Positions 36,666-48,605 of a stretch of 64,000 bases of DNA are shown in pieces. The translations under genes and the position numbers were made by a program. The first letter of the stretch is position 1. Each line of letters begins with the position of its first letter. This DNA comes from Mesorhizobium prunaredense (GTDB lineage Bacteria > Pseudomonadota > Alphaproteobacteria > Rhizobiales > Rhizobiaceae). Location of the stretch: assembly GCF_900156895.1 (NCBI RefSeq), contig NZ_FTPD01000013.1, positions 186,001-250,000 on the forward strand, written 5' to 3'. The notes beneath the pieces are model-generated. The model ran no database searches and was not told where the DNA came from. It was given only the letters and a program-made list of their open reading frames with translations.

Positions 36666-37103
36666 ATGCCGCGTTCAACCACGTCAGGTCCATCCCAGCG
36701 CATGCTTCGCGTCGGCGAGCAGGTGCGTCATGCGCTGTCTGAAACCTTGCAACGTGGCGAGATCCTCGATCCGTTGATCGAGAATTCGGTGGTTTCGGTC
36801 TCGGAGGTGCGCATGTCGCCCGATCTGAAGATCGCCACCGCCTTCGTCTCGCCGCTTGGCGCCAGTGATGCCGATGCGGTGGTCGAGGCGCTCAACAAGC
36901 ATGCGAAATTCGTGCGCGGCCGCGTTTCCGGCGCGCTCCGGCAGATGAAGTACATGCCGGAATTCCGCTTCCGGCTCGACACCAGCTACGACAATTTCCA
37001 GAAGATCAACGAATTGTTGCACTCGCCGGAAGTGGCGCGCGATCTCACCCCAGACGCCCAGACTGGCGACCAGAACAAAGACAACGACAAGGACAAAAAA
37101 TAG
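36666..37103 (+). CDS. rbfA: Ribosome-binding factor A
   Basis: RbfA is a KH-like 30S maturation factor and cold-shock protein. It has 145 residues. Signatures are [36 protein letters not shown] and the end of the domain [17 protein letters not shown]. The tail beyond residue 120 is charged. The stop TAG shares one base with the GTG start of truB. It is separated from infB by two hairpins, so transcript levels may differ. Confidence 0.95.
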   Translation: MPRSTTSGPSQRMLRVGEQVRHALSETLQRGEILDPLIENSVVSVSEVRMSPDLKIATAFVSPLGASDADAVVEALNKHAKFVRGRVSGALRQMKYMPEFRFRLDTSYDNFQKINELLHSPEVARDLTPDAQTGDQNKDNDKDKK

Positions 37104-38065
37104 TGGCGCGTCGGGGCAAGAAGAAGGGTCGGCCGATCTCCGGCTGGCTGGTGCTGGACAAACCCGTCGGCATGGGCTCGACCGAAGCCGTGTCCAAGAT
37201 CAAATGGCTGTTCCAGGCGGAAAAGGCCGGCCACGCCGGCACGCTCGACCCGCTTGCTTCCGGCATGCTGCCAATTGCGCTCGGCGAAGCAACCAAGACC
37301 GTGCCCTATGTCCAGGATGGCGCCAAGGTCTACCGCTTCACGGTTGCCTGGGGTGAGGAGCGTTCGACCGATGACCTCGAAGGGCCGGTGACGAAAAGCT
37401 CCGACCAGCGTCCGGCTGAAGCCGATGTGCTTTTGCTGATGCCGAAATACACCGGCGTCATCATGCAGACGCCGCCGCAATTTTCGGCCATCAAGATCGC
37501 AGGCGAGCGCGCCTATGATCTTGCCCGCGACGGCGCGACGGTCGACATTCCGGCGCGGGAAGTCGAGATCGGCCGCCTCGACCTGATCGAGCACAATGCT
37601 GACAGCACCATTTTCGAGGTCGAATGCGGCAAGGGCACCTATGTCCGCTCGCTGGCCCGCGACATGGGCCGCGATCTCGGCTGTTTCGGTCACATCGCCG
37701 AACTGCGCCGGATCGAGGTCGAGCCGTTCACGCAGGAAGACTTCGTCACCATCGCCGAGCTGGAAGCCGCCCGCTTCGGCGAACAGGGCGATGAAGGTTC
37801 GGATTCAGCGGACATGGTGCCGGTCGACTTCGACGCCATCGACGCGTTTCTGGTCGACACATCAGCCGCGCTCGACTGCCTGCCGCAGATCGCGATCAGC
37901 GACGACGCGGCAACAAAAATCCGCCTCGGCAACCCGGTCATCATCCGTGGCCGCGACGCGCCGGTGGAAGCCGAGGAAGCCTGCGCCACGGCGCGCGGCA
38001 AGCTGGTCGCCATCGGCGCCATCGAGCAAGGCATGTTCAAGCCGAAGCGGGTCTTTGCCGGGTGA
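37103..38065 (+). CDS. truB: tRNA pseudouridine(55) synthase TruB
   Basis: TruB makes pseudouridine 55 in the T-loop of most tRNAs. It has 320 residues, starting with GTG overlapping the rbfA stop. [14 protein letters not shown] is followed by the catalytic motif [14 protein letters not shown] (Asp49) and by [12 protein letters not shown]. The RNA-contact C-terminal PUA-like domain is present. Coupled to rbfA, as in most bacteria. Confidence 0.95.
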   Translation: MARRGKKKGRPISGWLVLDKPVGMGSTEAVSKIKWLFQAEKAGHAGTLDPLASGMLPIALGEATKTVPYVQDGAKVYRFTVAWGEERSTDDLEGPVTKSSDQRPAEADVLLLMPKYTGVIMQTPPQFSAIKIAGERAYDLARDGATVDIPAREVEIGRLDLIEHNADSTIFEVECGKGTYVRSLARDMGRDLGCFGHIAELRRIEVEPFTQEDFVTIAELEAARFGEQGDEGSDSADMVPVDFDAIDAFLVDTSAALDCLPQIAISDDAATKIRLGNPVIIRGRDAPVEAEEACATARGKLVAIGAIEQGMFKPKRVFAG

Positions 38066-38108
38066 GTCCCGTCGTCTAATCTCGATCAGAGGTACATTCG
38101 AGGGGCAC

Positions 38109-39203
38109 ATGGCAAAGGCCGAGACGATCAGGAAGCGGGCGCCGGTGACAGCACGGCGGCCGCCGATCGGCGCATCACCGGGCACACTGATCGCCGACCC
38201 TGCGGCGCGGCGCAGCGAACTGCGACTGACACTGATGTCGCCCGACAAATTCGAGACAATCGAAAATGCCAGCATCGACGACCTGAATGCTCTTTGCAAC
38301 GCATGGCCGGTCATCTGGCTCGATTGCACCGGTCTCGCCAACATCCCGCTGATCGAGGAGATTGGCCGGATTTTCAGCCTGCATCCGCTGGCGCTGGAGG
38401 ACGTCGTCAACACCGGCCAGCGGCCGAAGGTGGATTTCTTCGAAGACCATGCCTTCGTCGTCGTCAGGATGATCGACGACGTCACCGCGCATCGCTACGA
38501 GCAGATCGCGGTCTTCTTCGGCAGGAACTTCGTCGTCACCTTCCAGGAGCGCGAAGGCGATCCGTTCGATCCCGTGCGCAAGCGCATCGAAAGCTCGATG
38601 CCCAACCGGCTGCGCTCACGCGGTGCCGACTATCTCGCCTATGCGCTGATCGACGCCATCGTCGACAGCTATTTCCCGCCGATCGAGGCTGCCGGCGACT
38701 TGGTCGACAGCATCGAGGACCAGATGCTGCGTGCGGCGGACAAGCACCAGATGCGGCGGCTTCACGAGTTGCGGCGCGACGCCAATGTGCTGAAGGGGGT
38801 ACTTTGGCCGATGCGCGACGCGCTGGCGACGCTGATCCGCAACGACGTGCCCTATGTGAAGCCCGAGACCAAGATCTTCCTGAACGACACGCTCGATCAC
38901 TCGCTTCGGCTTATCGAGCTAGTCGAAACCCAGCGCGACATGCTGACCGGTCTGATCGAGATGCATCTGTCGCTGAGCCAGGCACGCACCAGCGACGTCA
39001 TCAGCTATCTGACGATCGTCTCGGTGATCTTCATCCCGCTCACCTTTCTCGCTGGCGTGTGGGGCATGAACTTCGATCCCGAAGCCTCGCCATGGAACAT
39101 GCCGGAGCTGAAGGCCCAATACGGGTATCCGGCAGCGCTGGTGTTCATGACTGTTGTCGCGCTCGGGCTTATAGCTTTCTTCAGATGGAAGAAGTGGCTT
39201 TAG
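38109..39203 (+). CDS. CorA family magnesium transporter
   Basis: This inner-membrane divalent-cation channel (Mg, perhaps Co or Ni) has 364 residues from the ATG at 38109. A large cytoplasmic domain (1-300) has the long helix DAIVDSYFPPIEAAGDLVDS. Two C-terminal membrane helices follow, with the family's GMN motif at Gly319-Met320-Asn321 (GVWGMNF). The C-terminal tail is basic (FRWKKWL). The frame is open upstream inside truB, but that part is a shadow. The gene is about 43 bp after truB; whether it is co-transcribed is unclear. Confidence 0.93.
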   Translation: MAKAETIRKRAPVTARRPPIGASPGTLIADPAARRSELRLTLMSPDKFETIENASIDDLNALCNAWPVIWLDCTGLANIPLIEEIGRIFSLHPLALEDVVNTGQRPKVDFFEDHAFVVVRMIDDVTAHRYEQIAVFFGRNFVVTFQEREGDPFDPVRKRIESSMPNRLRSRGADYLAYALIDAIVDSYFPPIEAAGDLVDSIEDQMLRAADKHQMRRLHELRRDANVLKGVLWPMRDALATLIRNDVPYVKPETKIFLNDTLDHSLRLIELVETQRDMLTGLIEMHLSLSQARTSDVISYLTIVSVIFIPLTFLAGVWGMNFDPEASPWNMPELKAQYGYPAALVFMTVVALGLIAFFRWKKWL

Positions 39204-39385
39204 CCGAAGCGAAATCTTCGTTTGTGCAGCAAAAAGCCGGCTTGTGAATTGGGCTGGTGTTTTTGCCTGAATTGCACTATATGCGCCGCAGCATCGTGCA
39301 ATGCCACGTTGCTTGTACCGGCCCCTGCTGGACGACATCCCGGCCGAGGGCGTCCCGTTTCCTCAAACAGATAAGGAAAAACACG

Positions 39386-39655
39386 ATGTCGATTACTGCC
39401 GAGCGCAAGAAGGAATTGATGGGTGAATTCGCAACCGCCAAGGGCGATACCGGGTCTCCGGAAGTCCAGGTGGCCATCCTTTCCGAGCGCATCAAGAACC
39501 TGACCGACCATTTCAAGGACCACAAGAAGGATAACCATTCCCGCCGTGGTCTGCTCGCTCTCGTCTCCCAGCGCCGCAGCCTGCTTGATTATCTCAAGCG
39601 CAAGGATGACGCGCGCTATCAGACGCTGATCGAGAAGCTCGGTCTGCGCCGTTGA
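39386..39655 (+). CDS. rpsO: 30S ribosomal protein S15
   Basis: S15 is a primary 16S rRNA-binding protein. It has 89 residues, the usual length. [33 protein letters not shown] and the C-terminal [20 protein letters not shown] identify it. AAGGAAAA lies just before the ATG at 39386. It is paired with pnp, as almost everywhere in proteobacteria. Confidence 0.97.
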   Translation: MSITAERKKELMGEFATAKGDTGSPEVQVAILSERIKNLTDHFKDHKKDNHSRRGLLALVSQRRSLLDYLKRKDDARYQTLIEKLGLRR

Positions 39656-39661
39656 CGAATT

Positions 39662-39693
39662 GACCGGCGGGTTCTTTCGAGAGCCCGCCGGTC
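39662..39693 (+). terminator. rpsO terminator-like hairpin
   Basis: GACCGGCGGG pairs with CCCGCCGGTC around a 12-base loop directly after the rpsO stop. It has no T-run, so some transcripts probably read on into pnp. Confidence 0.65.
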
Positions 39694-39730
39694 GCGCATT
39701 GGAGCAGTCCATTGCTCCAATGAAGGAAGT

Positions 39731-39772
39731 AGAGCGCCGCGCTTCGATTTGGACGCGTACATAGGACGCTCT
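39731..39772. repeat. Degraded copy of the AGAGCG ... CGCTCT palindrome
   Basis: AGAGCG (39731-39736) and CGCTCT (39767-39772) form the outer arms, with TTGGACGC inside. It matches the intact elements at 19149 and 42212 in outer arms and spacing but has lost the inner symmetry. Confidence 0.45.
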
Positions 39773-40059
39773 GAAACTTTGAATTTGCGCAAGGCATTCC
39801 GAGAGCCGCGGTTTTCGGGTCATGCGCAAGGCCAGTCGGATCGATTGGCCAGACCCGGTTTCGAGATAGCACAGGGCCGTTCGAAACCGCCCATGGACGG
39901 TCATGGGGCAGGATTGCAGGATGCTCGCGCGGCACAGCGCCGGATTTACCCGAGCTTCCCGTTGTCTTGCCCGTGACTGCCCGAGAAACGAAGCCAAGGG
40001 AAAGGGGTATTCGCGCACAGTGAAATGGCGCGGCCCTTTCCGCATATGAAGGACAAGAC

Positions 40060-42207
<2,148 letters not shown>

Positions 42208-42211
42208 GCGA

Positions 42212-42253
42212 TTTAGAGCGACGTGCGTCCAATTGGACGCACAAAGCTCTAAA
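42212..42253. repeat. Palindrome TTTAGAGC ... GCTCTAAA with inner TGCGTCCAATTGGACGCA
   Basis: The outer arms (42212-42219 and 42246-42253) and an 18-base perfect inner palindrome (42224-42241) sit 5 bp after the pnp stop. It is the best-preserved member of the AGAGCG/GTCCAATTGGAC family in the window and probably serves as the pnp transcript end structure. Confidence 0.8.
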
Positions 42254-42374
42254 GCCTTAATGTCCGCATCATGCTTTCCGAGCTGATGCGAAGCAGCACA
42301 GTTGAAGCGGGCGCGCCGGAAGGTCGCGCCCGTTTCGTTTCAAAAGCAATCCAGCTGCACTTCGAGATCGAAAA

Positions 42375-43388
42375 ATGTCCGCCGAGCCGCTGAAGACACT
42401 GTTCCATCCGTTCGAGGCCGAGGCTGTTTCCTTGCCGCGTAAGGGCGAGCGTGTCCTCTTTCTGGGCGCTGAGCCGGGCTTCCGCCTGCCCGAAGGTTTT
42501 GATGCAGCACTGCATCTGGTGCAAGGCTTTCGGCCGCATTTTCGCGCGCTGCAGGGGGCCGGTTTCACCGTCACGCCGCGCCTGGAGGGCGAAGGTTTCG
42601 ATGCGGCATTGGTGCTTGCCAGCCGTCATCGCGGGCAGAACGAATTGCGCATCGCCGAGGCGGTTGAGTGTGTCAGGCCGGGCGGATCGATTGTCGTCGC
42701 CGGCGCCAAGGACGACGGCATTGCCAGCCTGCGCAAGCGCATCGACGAGCTTGTGCCGCTCGATGGCCATTTGCCGAAACATCACGGCATCGCCTTCTGG
42801 TTTCATCGACCTGCCGATGCTGCGGTCGCAGCGGCACTTCGCGCCGCCAATCCAGCCCTTTTGGTCGAGGATCGGTTCCGCACCGCACCAGGCATGTTTT
42901 CTTTCGACAAGATCGATGCAGGTTCGAGATTGCTGGTCGACAACCTGCCCGGCGACCTGCGTGGCAGCGTTGCCGATTTCTGCGCCGGCTGGGGCTATGT
43001 GGCGGCCGAGGTCGCCGCCCGCTCACCTGGCATATCGGCGCTCGATCTTTACGAGGCCGAGTTCGATGCGCTGGAGGCGGCCAAAGGCAATATCGGCAAT
43101 GCAGCGGCGGAACCCGATTTCTTCTGGATCGATCTTTTGAGCGAGCCGGTCGAGCGGCGCTATGACGCCGTCGCCATGAACCCGCCCTTCCATCGCAGCC
43201 GGGCGGCCGAGCCCGAGATCGGCGCCGGCATGATCCGCGCCGCGGCAAAGGCGCTGAAGCCGGGCGGGCGGCTGTTCATGGTGGCGAACCGCCAGCTTCC
43301 CTACGAGCCGGTGCTGGCGGCCGCCTTCTCCAGCCATGCCGAGATCGCCCGCGACGGCATGTTCAAGGTTTTCGCGGCGCGCCGCTGA
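42375..43388 (+). CDS. Class I SAM-dependent methyltransferase, RsmC-like (16S rRNA guanine-N2)
   Basis: The product of 337 residues has an inactive-looking N-terminal half (residues 1-155, VRPGGSIVVAGAKDDG) and a C-terminal catalytic Rossmann domain. The latter has VADFCAGWGYVAAEV (SAM motif I) and the N2-methyltransferase motif NPPFH beginning at Asn269. This tandem layout is that of RsmC/RlmG, which methylate guanine N2 in rRNA. Which rRNA base is not certain. It is convergent with fabI. Confidence 0.85.
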   Translation: MSAEPLKTLFHPFEAEAVSLPRKGERVLFLGAEPGFRLPEGFDAALHLVQGFRPHFRALQGAGFTVTPRLEGEGFDAALVLASRHRGQNELRIAEAVECVRPGGSIVVAGAKDDGIASLRKRIDELVPLDGHLPKHHGIAFWFHRPADAAVAAALRAANPALLVEDRFRTAPGMFSFDKIDAGSRLLVDNLPGDLRGSVADFCAGWGYVAAEVAARSPGISALDLYEAEFDALEAAKGNIGNAAAEPDFFWIDLLSEPVERRYDAVAMNPPFHRSRAAEPEIGAGMIRAAAKALKPGGRLFMVANRQLPYEPVLAAAFSSHAEIARDGMFKVFAARR

Positions 43389-43428
43389 AACCGGGGTCAC
43401 GGGGACCAAGGCATCTTTTGCGGCCGAA

Positions 43429-44241
43429 TTATTCCCGTCCGCTGTCGGTCCGCTTCAGCTCGTCGAGCGCCGGCATCGAGACGATATGGTAGCCGGAATC
43501 GACATAGTGGATTTCGCCGGTGACGCCCGACGACAGATCGGACAGCAGATAGAGCGCCGAACCACCGACTTCGTCGATGGTCACTGTGCGGCGCAGCGGC
43601 GAGTTGCGCTGCTGGTAGGAGAACATGTGGCGTGCGTCGGAAATCCCGGCGCCGGCCAATGTCCGCACCGGTCCGGCGGATATGCCGTTCACCCTGATGC
43701 CGCGCGGGCCGTAGTCGTTGGCGAGATAGCGGACGCTGGCTTCAAGCCCGGCCTTGGCGACGCCCATGACGTTGTAGTTCGGCATGACGCGGACCGAACC
43801 GGCATAGGTCAGCGTGATCATCGAGCCGCTGCCCTTCATCAACGCGGCCGCATGGCGGGCGACCTCGGTGAAGGAGTAGCAGGAGATGACCATGGTGCGG
43901 ACGAAATTGTCGCGGCTGGTGTCGGCGTAAAGGCCTTTCAGCTCGTTCTTGTCGGAAAAGCCGATGGCGTGGACGACGAAGTCCAGCCCGCCCCAGGCCT
44001 CGCCCAAGGTCTCGAAGGTAGCGGCAACCGATGCGCTGTCCTCGACGTCGCAAGGGACGACCAGCGAGGAGCCGAGCTTGTCGGCGAGCGGCCTGACGCG
44101 GCGCCCAAAGGCTTCGCCCTGATAGGTGAAGGCGAGTTCTGCCCCATGTTCGGACAGTTTCCGGGCGATGCCCCAGGCGATCGAATGGTCGTTGGCGACA
44201 CCCATGACAAGCCCGCGCTTGCCCTTCATCAATCCGTCCAT
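43429..44241 (-). CDS. fabI: Enoyl-[acyl-carrier-protein] reductase (NADH) FabI
   Basis: FabI carries out the last step of the fatty-acid elongation cycle. It has 270 residues. The SDR fold has GLVMGVANDHSIAWGIA and the FabI catalytic pair Tyr156 and Lys163 in NYNVMGVAKAG (YX6K), the E. coli positions. The stop/start gap to fabB is 12 bp, so fabA-fabB-fabI form one operon on the minus strand, divergent from irr. Confidence 0.94.
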   Translation of the reverse strand: MDGLMKGKRGLVMGVANDHSIAWGIARKLSEHGAELAFTYQGEAFGRRVRPLADKLGSSLVVPCDVEDSASVAATFETLGEAWGGLDFVVHAIGFSDKNELKGLYADTSRDNFVRTMVISCYSFTEVARHAAALMKGSGSMITLTYAGSVRVMPNYNVMGVAKAGLEASVRYLANDYGPRGIRVNGISAGPVRTLAGAGISDARHMFSYQQRNSPLRRTVTIDEVGGSALYLLSDLSSGVTGEIHYVDSGYHIVSMPALDELKRTDSGRE

Positions 44242-44253
44242 GGCTGGCAGTCC

Positions 44254-45474
44254 TTATGCGGAATAGCGCTGGAAAATCAGCGTTGCGTTGGTGCCGCCGA
44301 AACCGAACGAGTTGGACAAGACAGTGTCGATCCTGGCATCGTCGATGCGCTCTCGCACGATCGGCATACCCTCGAATTCCGGATCGAGCTGCTCGATGTG
44401 GGCGCTCTCCCCGATGAAGCCGCCTTGCATCATCAGGATCGAGTAGATCGATTCCTGCACGCCGGCCGCACCCAGCGAGTGGCCGGTCAGCGATTTCGTC
44501 GAGGTGATGAAAGGCATCTTGTCGCCGAACACCTCGCGGATCGCGCCCATTTCCCTGGAGTCGCCGACCGGCGTCGAGGTGCCGTGCGTGTTGATGTAGT
44601 CGACCGGCGAAGAGACGGTCGCCAGCGCCTGCCGCATGCAGCGCACCGCGCCTTCGCCCGAGGGCGCCACCATGTCGTAGCCGTCGGAGGTCGCGCCATA
44701 GCCGACGACCTCGGCGTAGATCTTTGCGCCGCGCGCCTTGGCGTGCTCGAGCTCTTCCAGGACCAGCACGCCGGCGCCGCCGGCAATGACGAAGCCGTCG
44801 CGATCGACGTCATAGGCGCGCGAGGCAGCCGATGCCCGGTCATTGAACTTGGAGGACATGGCGCCCATCGCGTCGAACAGGTCAGACATCGTCCAGTCGA
44901 GATCCTCATGGCCGCCGGCGAAGACCATGTCCTGCTTGCCCCACTGGATCAGTTCGTAGCCATTGCCGATGCAATGCGCCGAGGTCGAGCAGGCCGAAGA
45001 GATCGAATAATTGACGCCGTGGATCTTGAACCAGGTGGCGAGCGTCGCCGAAGCGGTCGACGACATCGCCTTCGGCACGGCGAACGGGCCGATGCGCTTG
45101 GGGCTGCCGTTCTTGAGCGTGGTTTCAGCGGCTTCGACGATGGTTCTGGTCGATGGTCCGCCCGATCCCATGACGATGCCGGTGCGCTCATTGGTGATGT
45201 CGTTCTCGCCAAGTCCAGCGTCCACGATCGCCTGGTCCATGGCGACATGGTTCCAGGCCGCACCTTGCGACAGGAAGCGCATGGCGCGGCGATCGATCAG
45301 CGCCGAGGGGTCGAGCGTCGGCGCTCCCCAGACCTGGCAGCGGAAGCCGTGTTCGGCGAAGGAATCGGAGTGGCTGATGCCTGATCTGGCATCATGGAGC
45401 GAGGCCTGCACCTCGTTGGCATTGTTGCCGATCGACGACACGATGCCGAGGCCTGTCACTACGACCCGTCTCAT
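44254..45474 (-). CDS. fabB: 3-oxoacyl-[acyl-carrier-protein] synthase I (FabB)
   Basis: FabB is the condensing enzyme that extends cis-3-decenoyl-ACP into the unsaturated pathway. It has 406 residues from the ATG at 45472-45474. The active-site cysteine is Cys162 ([12 protein letters not shown]), and the histidines lie in [11 protein letters not shown] and [12 protein letters not shown]. It sits between fabA and fabI, the usual arrangement for the anaerobic unsaturated fatty acid pathway in alphaproteobacteria. Confidence 0.94.
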   Translation of the reverse strand: MRRVVVTGLGIVSSIGNNANEVQASLHDARSGISHSDSFAEHGFRCQVWGAPTLDPSALIDRRAMRFLSQGAAWNHVAMDQAIVDAGLGENDITNERTGIVMGSGGPSTRTIVEAAETTLKNGSPKRIGPFAVPKAMSSTASATLATWFKIHGVNYSISSACSTSAHCIGNGYELIQWGKQDMVFAGGHEDLDWTMSDLFDAMGAMSSKFNDRASAASRAYDVDRDGFVIAGGAGVLVLEELEHAKARGAKIYAEVVGYGATSDGYDMVAPSGEGAVRCMRQALATVSSPVDYINTHGTSTPVGDSREMGAIREVFGDKMPFITSTKSLTGHSLGAAGVQESIYSILMMQGGFIGESAHIEQLDPEFEGMPIVRERIDDARIDTVLSNSFGFGGTNATLIFQRYSA

Positions 45475-45602
45475 TCGCAACTCCTTCCAGCGCATGAACC
45501 CGAAACCTGCCGGACCGAAACCTGCCGGACAAGGATGCGCAAATTAAGTTCTACAGCTTCCTTTGCGCCTCCCGCGGACTCGCGGCGCTGCGCAGGCGCC
45601 GG

Positions 45603-46121
45603 TCAGGCGGCGGCCGATTGCTTGGACAGACCCACCTTGAGATCCGTTGCTGCGTATATGGGTTCGCCATCCGCCTTCAGCCAGCCATCGGCGATACCCA
45701 GCACCAGCCGGCCGCGCATCACGCGCTTGAAATCCACGCCATATTCTACCTTCTTGACCGACGGCGTCACCATGCCTTTGAATTTCACTTCGCCGGTCGA
45801 CAGCGCCATGCCCTTGCCCGGCTCGCCGAGCCAGCCGAGGTAGAATCCGGTCAGTTGCCACATGGCGTCGAGGCCCAGGCACCCCGGCATGATCGGGTTG
45901 CCGATGAAGTGGCAGGCGAAAAACCACAGGTCCGGCTTGATGTCGAATTCTGCACGGATGAAGCCCTTGTCGAAGGCGCCGCCCGTCTCGCTGATTTCGG
46001 TGATGCGGTCGAACATCAGCATCGGCGGATAGGGGAGCTGGGCGTTTCCAGGTCCGAACAGCTCGCCGCGGGCGCAGGCAAGCAGTTCCTCATAATCGTA
46101 GCTGGATTTCGAAACCGCCAT
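45603..46121 (-). CDS. fabA: 3-hydroxydecanoyl-[acyl-carrier-protein] dehydratase/isomerase FabA
   Basis: FabA introduces the double bond of unsaturated fatty acids. It has 172 residues from the ATG at 46119-46121. The hotdog active-site motif is [20 protein letters not shown], with His71 and Asp85 (E. coli His70, Asp84). First gene of the minus-strand fab operon. The 230 bp upstream, shared with divergent irr, probably hold both promoters. Confidence 0.95.
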   Translation of the reverse strand: MAVSKSSYDYEELLACARGELFGPGNAQLPYPPMLMFDRITEISETGGAFDKGFIRAEFDIKPDLWFFACHFIGNPIMPGCLGLDAMWQLTGFYLGWLGEPGKGMALSTGEVKFKGMVTPSVKKVEYGVDFKRVMRGRLVLGIADGWLKADGEPIYAATDLKVGLSKQSAAA

Positions 46122-46351
46122 CAATCTCGTCCCCCTAATCGTCCGGGCGGTAGCGCGCCCTTGTCGTTGGTTTCCTAACACAATCTATTTCCGGCCGGAA
46201 ACCGGCGTTTGCGCTTAACCTGCCCGCCTGCCGGGGTCAATGCGCGCTATTGATCGTATTCGGCCGACAGAATATATGTCGGGGGATGTCCAGTATCGTT
46301 TTTTGCCGTTCTGGACAGGTCTTGAGGCGAAACTTGAGCTTGGACGGATAG

Positions 46352-46783
46352 ATGGATCTGGGCTGCCGGAAGGAAAATGACGCTGTGGACAAGCGGGTTC
46401 GCGAAGCTGGCCTGAGGCCGACGCGCCAGCGCATTGCGCTGGCCGATCTGCTTTTCGCCAAAGGCGACCGCCATCTGTCGGCCGAGGAACTGCACGAGGA
46501 GGCGATCTCCGCCGGCGTGCCGGTATCGCTCGCCACCGTCTACAACGCCCTTCATCAATTCACCCAGGCGGGCCTTCTGCGCATCCTGGCCGTCGAGGGG
46601 TCGAAGACCTATTTCGACACCAACACCTCCGATCACCATCATTTCTACATTGAGGGCGAAAACAGGATCTTCGACATCGCCAGCGGTCCTGTCACGGTTT
46701 CCAACCTGCCGGAGCCGCCGGAGGGCATGGAGATCGCCAATGTCGATATCGTGGTGAGGCTGCGCCCGAAACGCTGCGAGTGA
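46352..46783 (+). CDS. irr: Iron response regulator Irr (Fur family)
   Basis: Irr is a Fur-superfamily regulator that responds to haem and controls iron genes through the iron control element. It has 143 residues. The DNA-binding half (GLRPTRQRIALADLLF, LATVYNALHQFTQAGLL) is followed by the Irr-specific histidine cluster His95-His97 (NTSDHHHFYIEG), which binds haem or metal. The N-terminal GCPWHD haem motif of Bradyrhizobium Irr is not present; only GCRK appears, as in other non-Bradyrhizobium Irr. Adjacent fabA-fabB-fabI is the conserved rhizobial context. An ICE lies at 11405-11427. Confidence 0.95.
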   Translation: MDLGCRKENDAVDKRVREAGLRPTRQRIALADLLFAKGDRHLSAEELHEEAISAGVPVSLATVYNALHQFTQAGLLRILAVEGSKTYFDTNTSDHHHFYIEGENRIFDIASGPVTVSNLPEPPEGMEIANVDIVVRLRPKRCE

Positions 46784-46791
46784 TCGGCGTT

Positions 46792-46837
46792 TCATGAGGC
46801 CGCGAGATACCGTCTCGCCTGTATCGGCCTCTCATGA
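46792..46837. terminator. Convergent-gene hairpin after irr
   Basis: TCATGAGGCCG (46792-46802) pairs imperfectly with CGGCCTCTCATGA (46825-46837), with a small inner stem CGAGA...TCTCG. It lies between the irr stop and the end of the minus-strand SH3 gene and can serve both. Confidence 0.6.
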
Positions 46838-46859
46838 TCCCGAACCGACAAGAAAGAGG

Positions 46860-47444
46860 TCAGTTCTTTACCCGTTCGCCCGGATAGGCGCCCCAGACCA
46901 GCGACTGGGCGAGCCAGCCGGTGTGGCCATTGAAGGTCATTTCGCACCACTGGCCGTCACAGGACTTGATCGTGCCCATGGCGCCCGGCTCGATGATTGC
47001 GACGATGCTGGCGTCCTTTTGCGGGTCGTCGAGTAGGTTGATTCGGGCATCTTTGCCGCGCTGCCAGGGTGCTACGATCGCCGTGCGGCGACCTGAAAGC
47101 AGCGATTGGTTGATCCAGCCTTCCGAGCCGTCGGCATCGCGCACACGACGCCAGGTGTCGAATTCCTGGATGATCTCCATCGGCAGGCCGGGCTTCATAT
47201 ACATCCAGTCGACGGAATAGTTGACGCCTGGTCCGACGCGAGAGTTGACGCGGCCAGCCTTCAGGCTGACGAAGCGCGGCAACGGCAGGCCGCTCGGCCC
47301 GAGCGTGACGCTCTGGGTCGGTGCTGCCGCATTCTGTGCCGCCACATCCGGGGAATAAAGCAGAGCGCCGAGAAATGCTGCGCTGAGGGCCAGGCGGAGC
47401 GACGCGAAACCAGACACTTTCGTTCCCTTTCGGCGCCGGCTCAT
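46860..47444 (-). CDS. SH3-domain exported protein
   Basis: The product of 194 residues from the ATG at 47442-47444 has an N-terminal signal-like hydrophobic segment (LALSAAFLGALLYSPDVAA). Two bacterial SH3 domains follow: residues ~60-120 (KAGRVNSRVGPGVNYSVDW) and ~125-190 (RINLLDDPQKDASIVAIIEPG). SH3b domains usually bind cell-wall peptides or act as protein contact sites in the periplasm. The protein has no catalytic domain. Its exact role is unknown. It is convergent with irr and divergent from the dehydrogenase gene. Confidence 0.8.
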   Translation of the reverse strand: MSRRRKGTKVSGFASLRLALSAAFLGALLYSPDVAAQNAAAPTQSVTLGPSGLPLPRFVSLKAGRVNSRVGPGVNYSVDWMYMKPGLPMEIIQEFDTWRRVRDADGSEGWINQSLLSGRRTAIVAPWQRGKDARINLLDDPQKDASIVAIIEPGAMGTIKSCDGQWCEMTFNGHTGWLAQSLVWGAYPGERVKN

Positions 47445-47575
47445 CGGCCTTGGCGCCCCTTTTTCTTTGTCTTCGGCGGAACCTCTTGTTACATGGAGAA
47501 CTGGCACCGCGACCGGCCTCCAGTTTCGCCTGTCTTGGTTAAAGAGGTCTCAACGAGGTCGGGTTCGAGGAAACA

Positions 47576-48577
47576 ATGGTAGGCAGAAAAAGGCCCCTCG
47601 TCGTCATAACGCGCAAGCTGCCCGACCCGGTCGAGACCCGCATGCGCGAGCTGTTCGACGCCCGGCTGAATGTCGAAGACAGGCCGATGACGCAGCCGGA
47701 ATTGGTCGCGGCGGTCAAGGAAGCCGACGTGCTGGTGCCGACCATAACCGACCATGTCGACGCGGCGCTGATCGCCCAGGCCGGCGACAACCTCAAGCTG
47801 ATCGCCAATTTCGGCAACGGCGTCGACAAGATCGACGTGGCGGCAGCAGCGAAGAAGGGCATTACCGTCACCAACACGCCGAACGTGCTGACAGAAGATA
47901 CCGCCGACATGACCATGGCGCTGATGCTGGCGGTGCCGCGGCGGCTGGCGGAAGGCGCCAATGTGCTGACCGGCGACAAGAAATGGGCCGGCTGGTCGCC
48001 GACCTGGATGCTCGGCCGGCGTATCTGGGGCAAACGCCTCGGCATTGTCGGCATGGGCCGCATCGGCACCGCCGTCGCCCGGCGGGCCAAGGCCTTTGGC
48101 CTGTCGATCCACTATCACAACCGCCATCGCGTGCTGTCCGCGGTCGAGGACGAACTGGAGGCGACTTATTGGGAAAGCCTCGACCAGATGCTAGCCCGCA
48201 TGGACATCATATCGGTCAATTGTCCGTCGACGCCGGCGACCTTCCATCTGCTTTCGGCGCGGCGGCTGGCGCTTCTGCAACCGTCCGCTTACATCGTCAA
48301 CACGGCGCGCGGCGACATCATCGACGAGGACTCTCTGGTCAAGCTGATCCAGGACGGCAAGATCGCCGGCGCCGGGCTCGACGTCTACGAGCATGAGCCG
48401 GCGCTGAACAGCAAATTGCTAAAGCTCGCCGCCAAGGGCAAGGTCGTGCTGTTGCCGCATATGGGGTCGGCGACGCTCGAAGGCCGGATCGACATGGGCG
48501 AGAAGGTGATCATCAACATCCGCGCCTTCTTCGATGGCCATCGGCCGCCGGATCGCGTACTGCCGCTGCGGACGTGA
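47576..48577 (+). CDS. D-2-hydroxyacid dehydrogenase (glyoxylate/hydroxypyruvate reductase type)
   Basis: This NAD(P)-dependent dehydrogenase has 333 residues and may act on glyoxylate or hydroxypyruvate. The coenzyme fold begins LGIVGMGRIGTAVARRAKAF. Catalytic residues are Arg in NFGNGVDKID/NTARGDIID, Glu in LDVYEHEP and His in LLPHMGSAT. Closest in layout to GhrB/GyaR. Substrate is not certain from sequence alone. Single gene between divergent and convergent neighbours. Confidence 0.88.
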   Translation: MVGRKRPLVVITRKLPDPVETRMRELFDARLNVEDRPMTQPELVAAVKEADVLVPTITDHVDAALIAQAGDNLKLIANFGNGVDKIDVAAAAKKGITVTNTPNVLTEDTADMTMALMLAVPRRLAEGANVLTGDKKWAGWSPTWMLGRRIWGKRLGIVGMGRIGTAVARRAKAFGLSIHYHNRHRVLSAVEDELEATYWESLDQMLARMDIISVNCPSTPATFHLLSARRLALLQPSAYIVNTARGDIIDEDSLVKLIQDGKIAGAGLDVYEHEPALNSKLLKLAAKGKVVLLPHMGSATLEGRIDMGEKVIINIRAFFDGHRPPDRVLPLRT

Positions 48578-48605
48578 CCGGCTGCCATCTTAAGTCAGCG
48601 CAGAC

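Larger units (their letters stand above)
39656..40059. other. rpsO-pnp intergenic region
   Basis: There is no gene in these 404 bp. The region holds the rpsO hairpin (39662-39693), a degraded AGAGCG palindrome (39731-39772) and AT-poor sequence leading to pnp. A 75-residue open frame at 39749-39976 lacks family resemblance and is not called. In enterobacteria the pnp leader is an autoregulatory hairpin target; a related leader could lie here, but no specific structure was confirmed. Confidence 0.5.

Noticed and set aside
39749..39976. 75-codon open frame in the rpsO-pnp gap
   Set aside because: Biased Arg/Gln composition, no start signal and overlaps the degraded palindrome region.
43336..45384. 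682-codon plus-strand open frame over fabI and fabB
   Set aside because: Antisense to two enzymes with all catalytic residues; no independent start or family.
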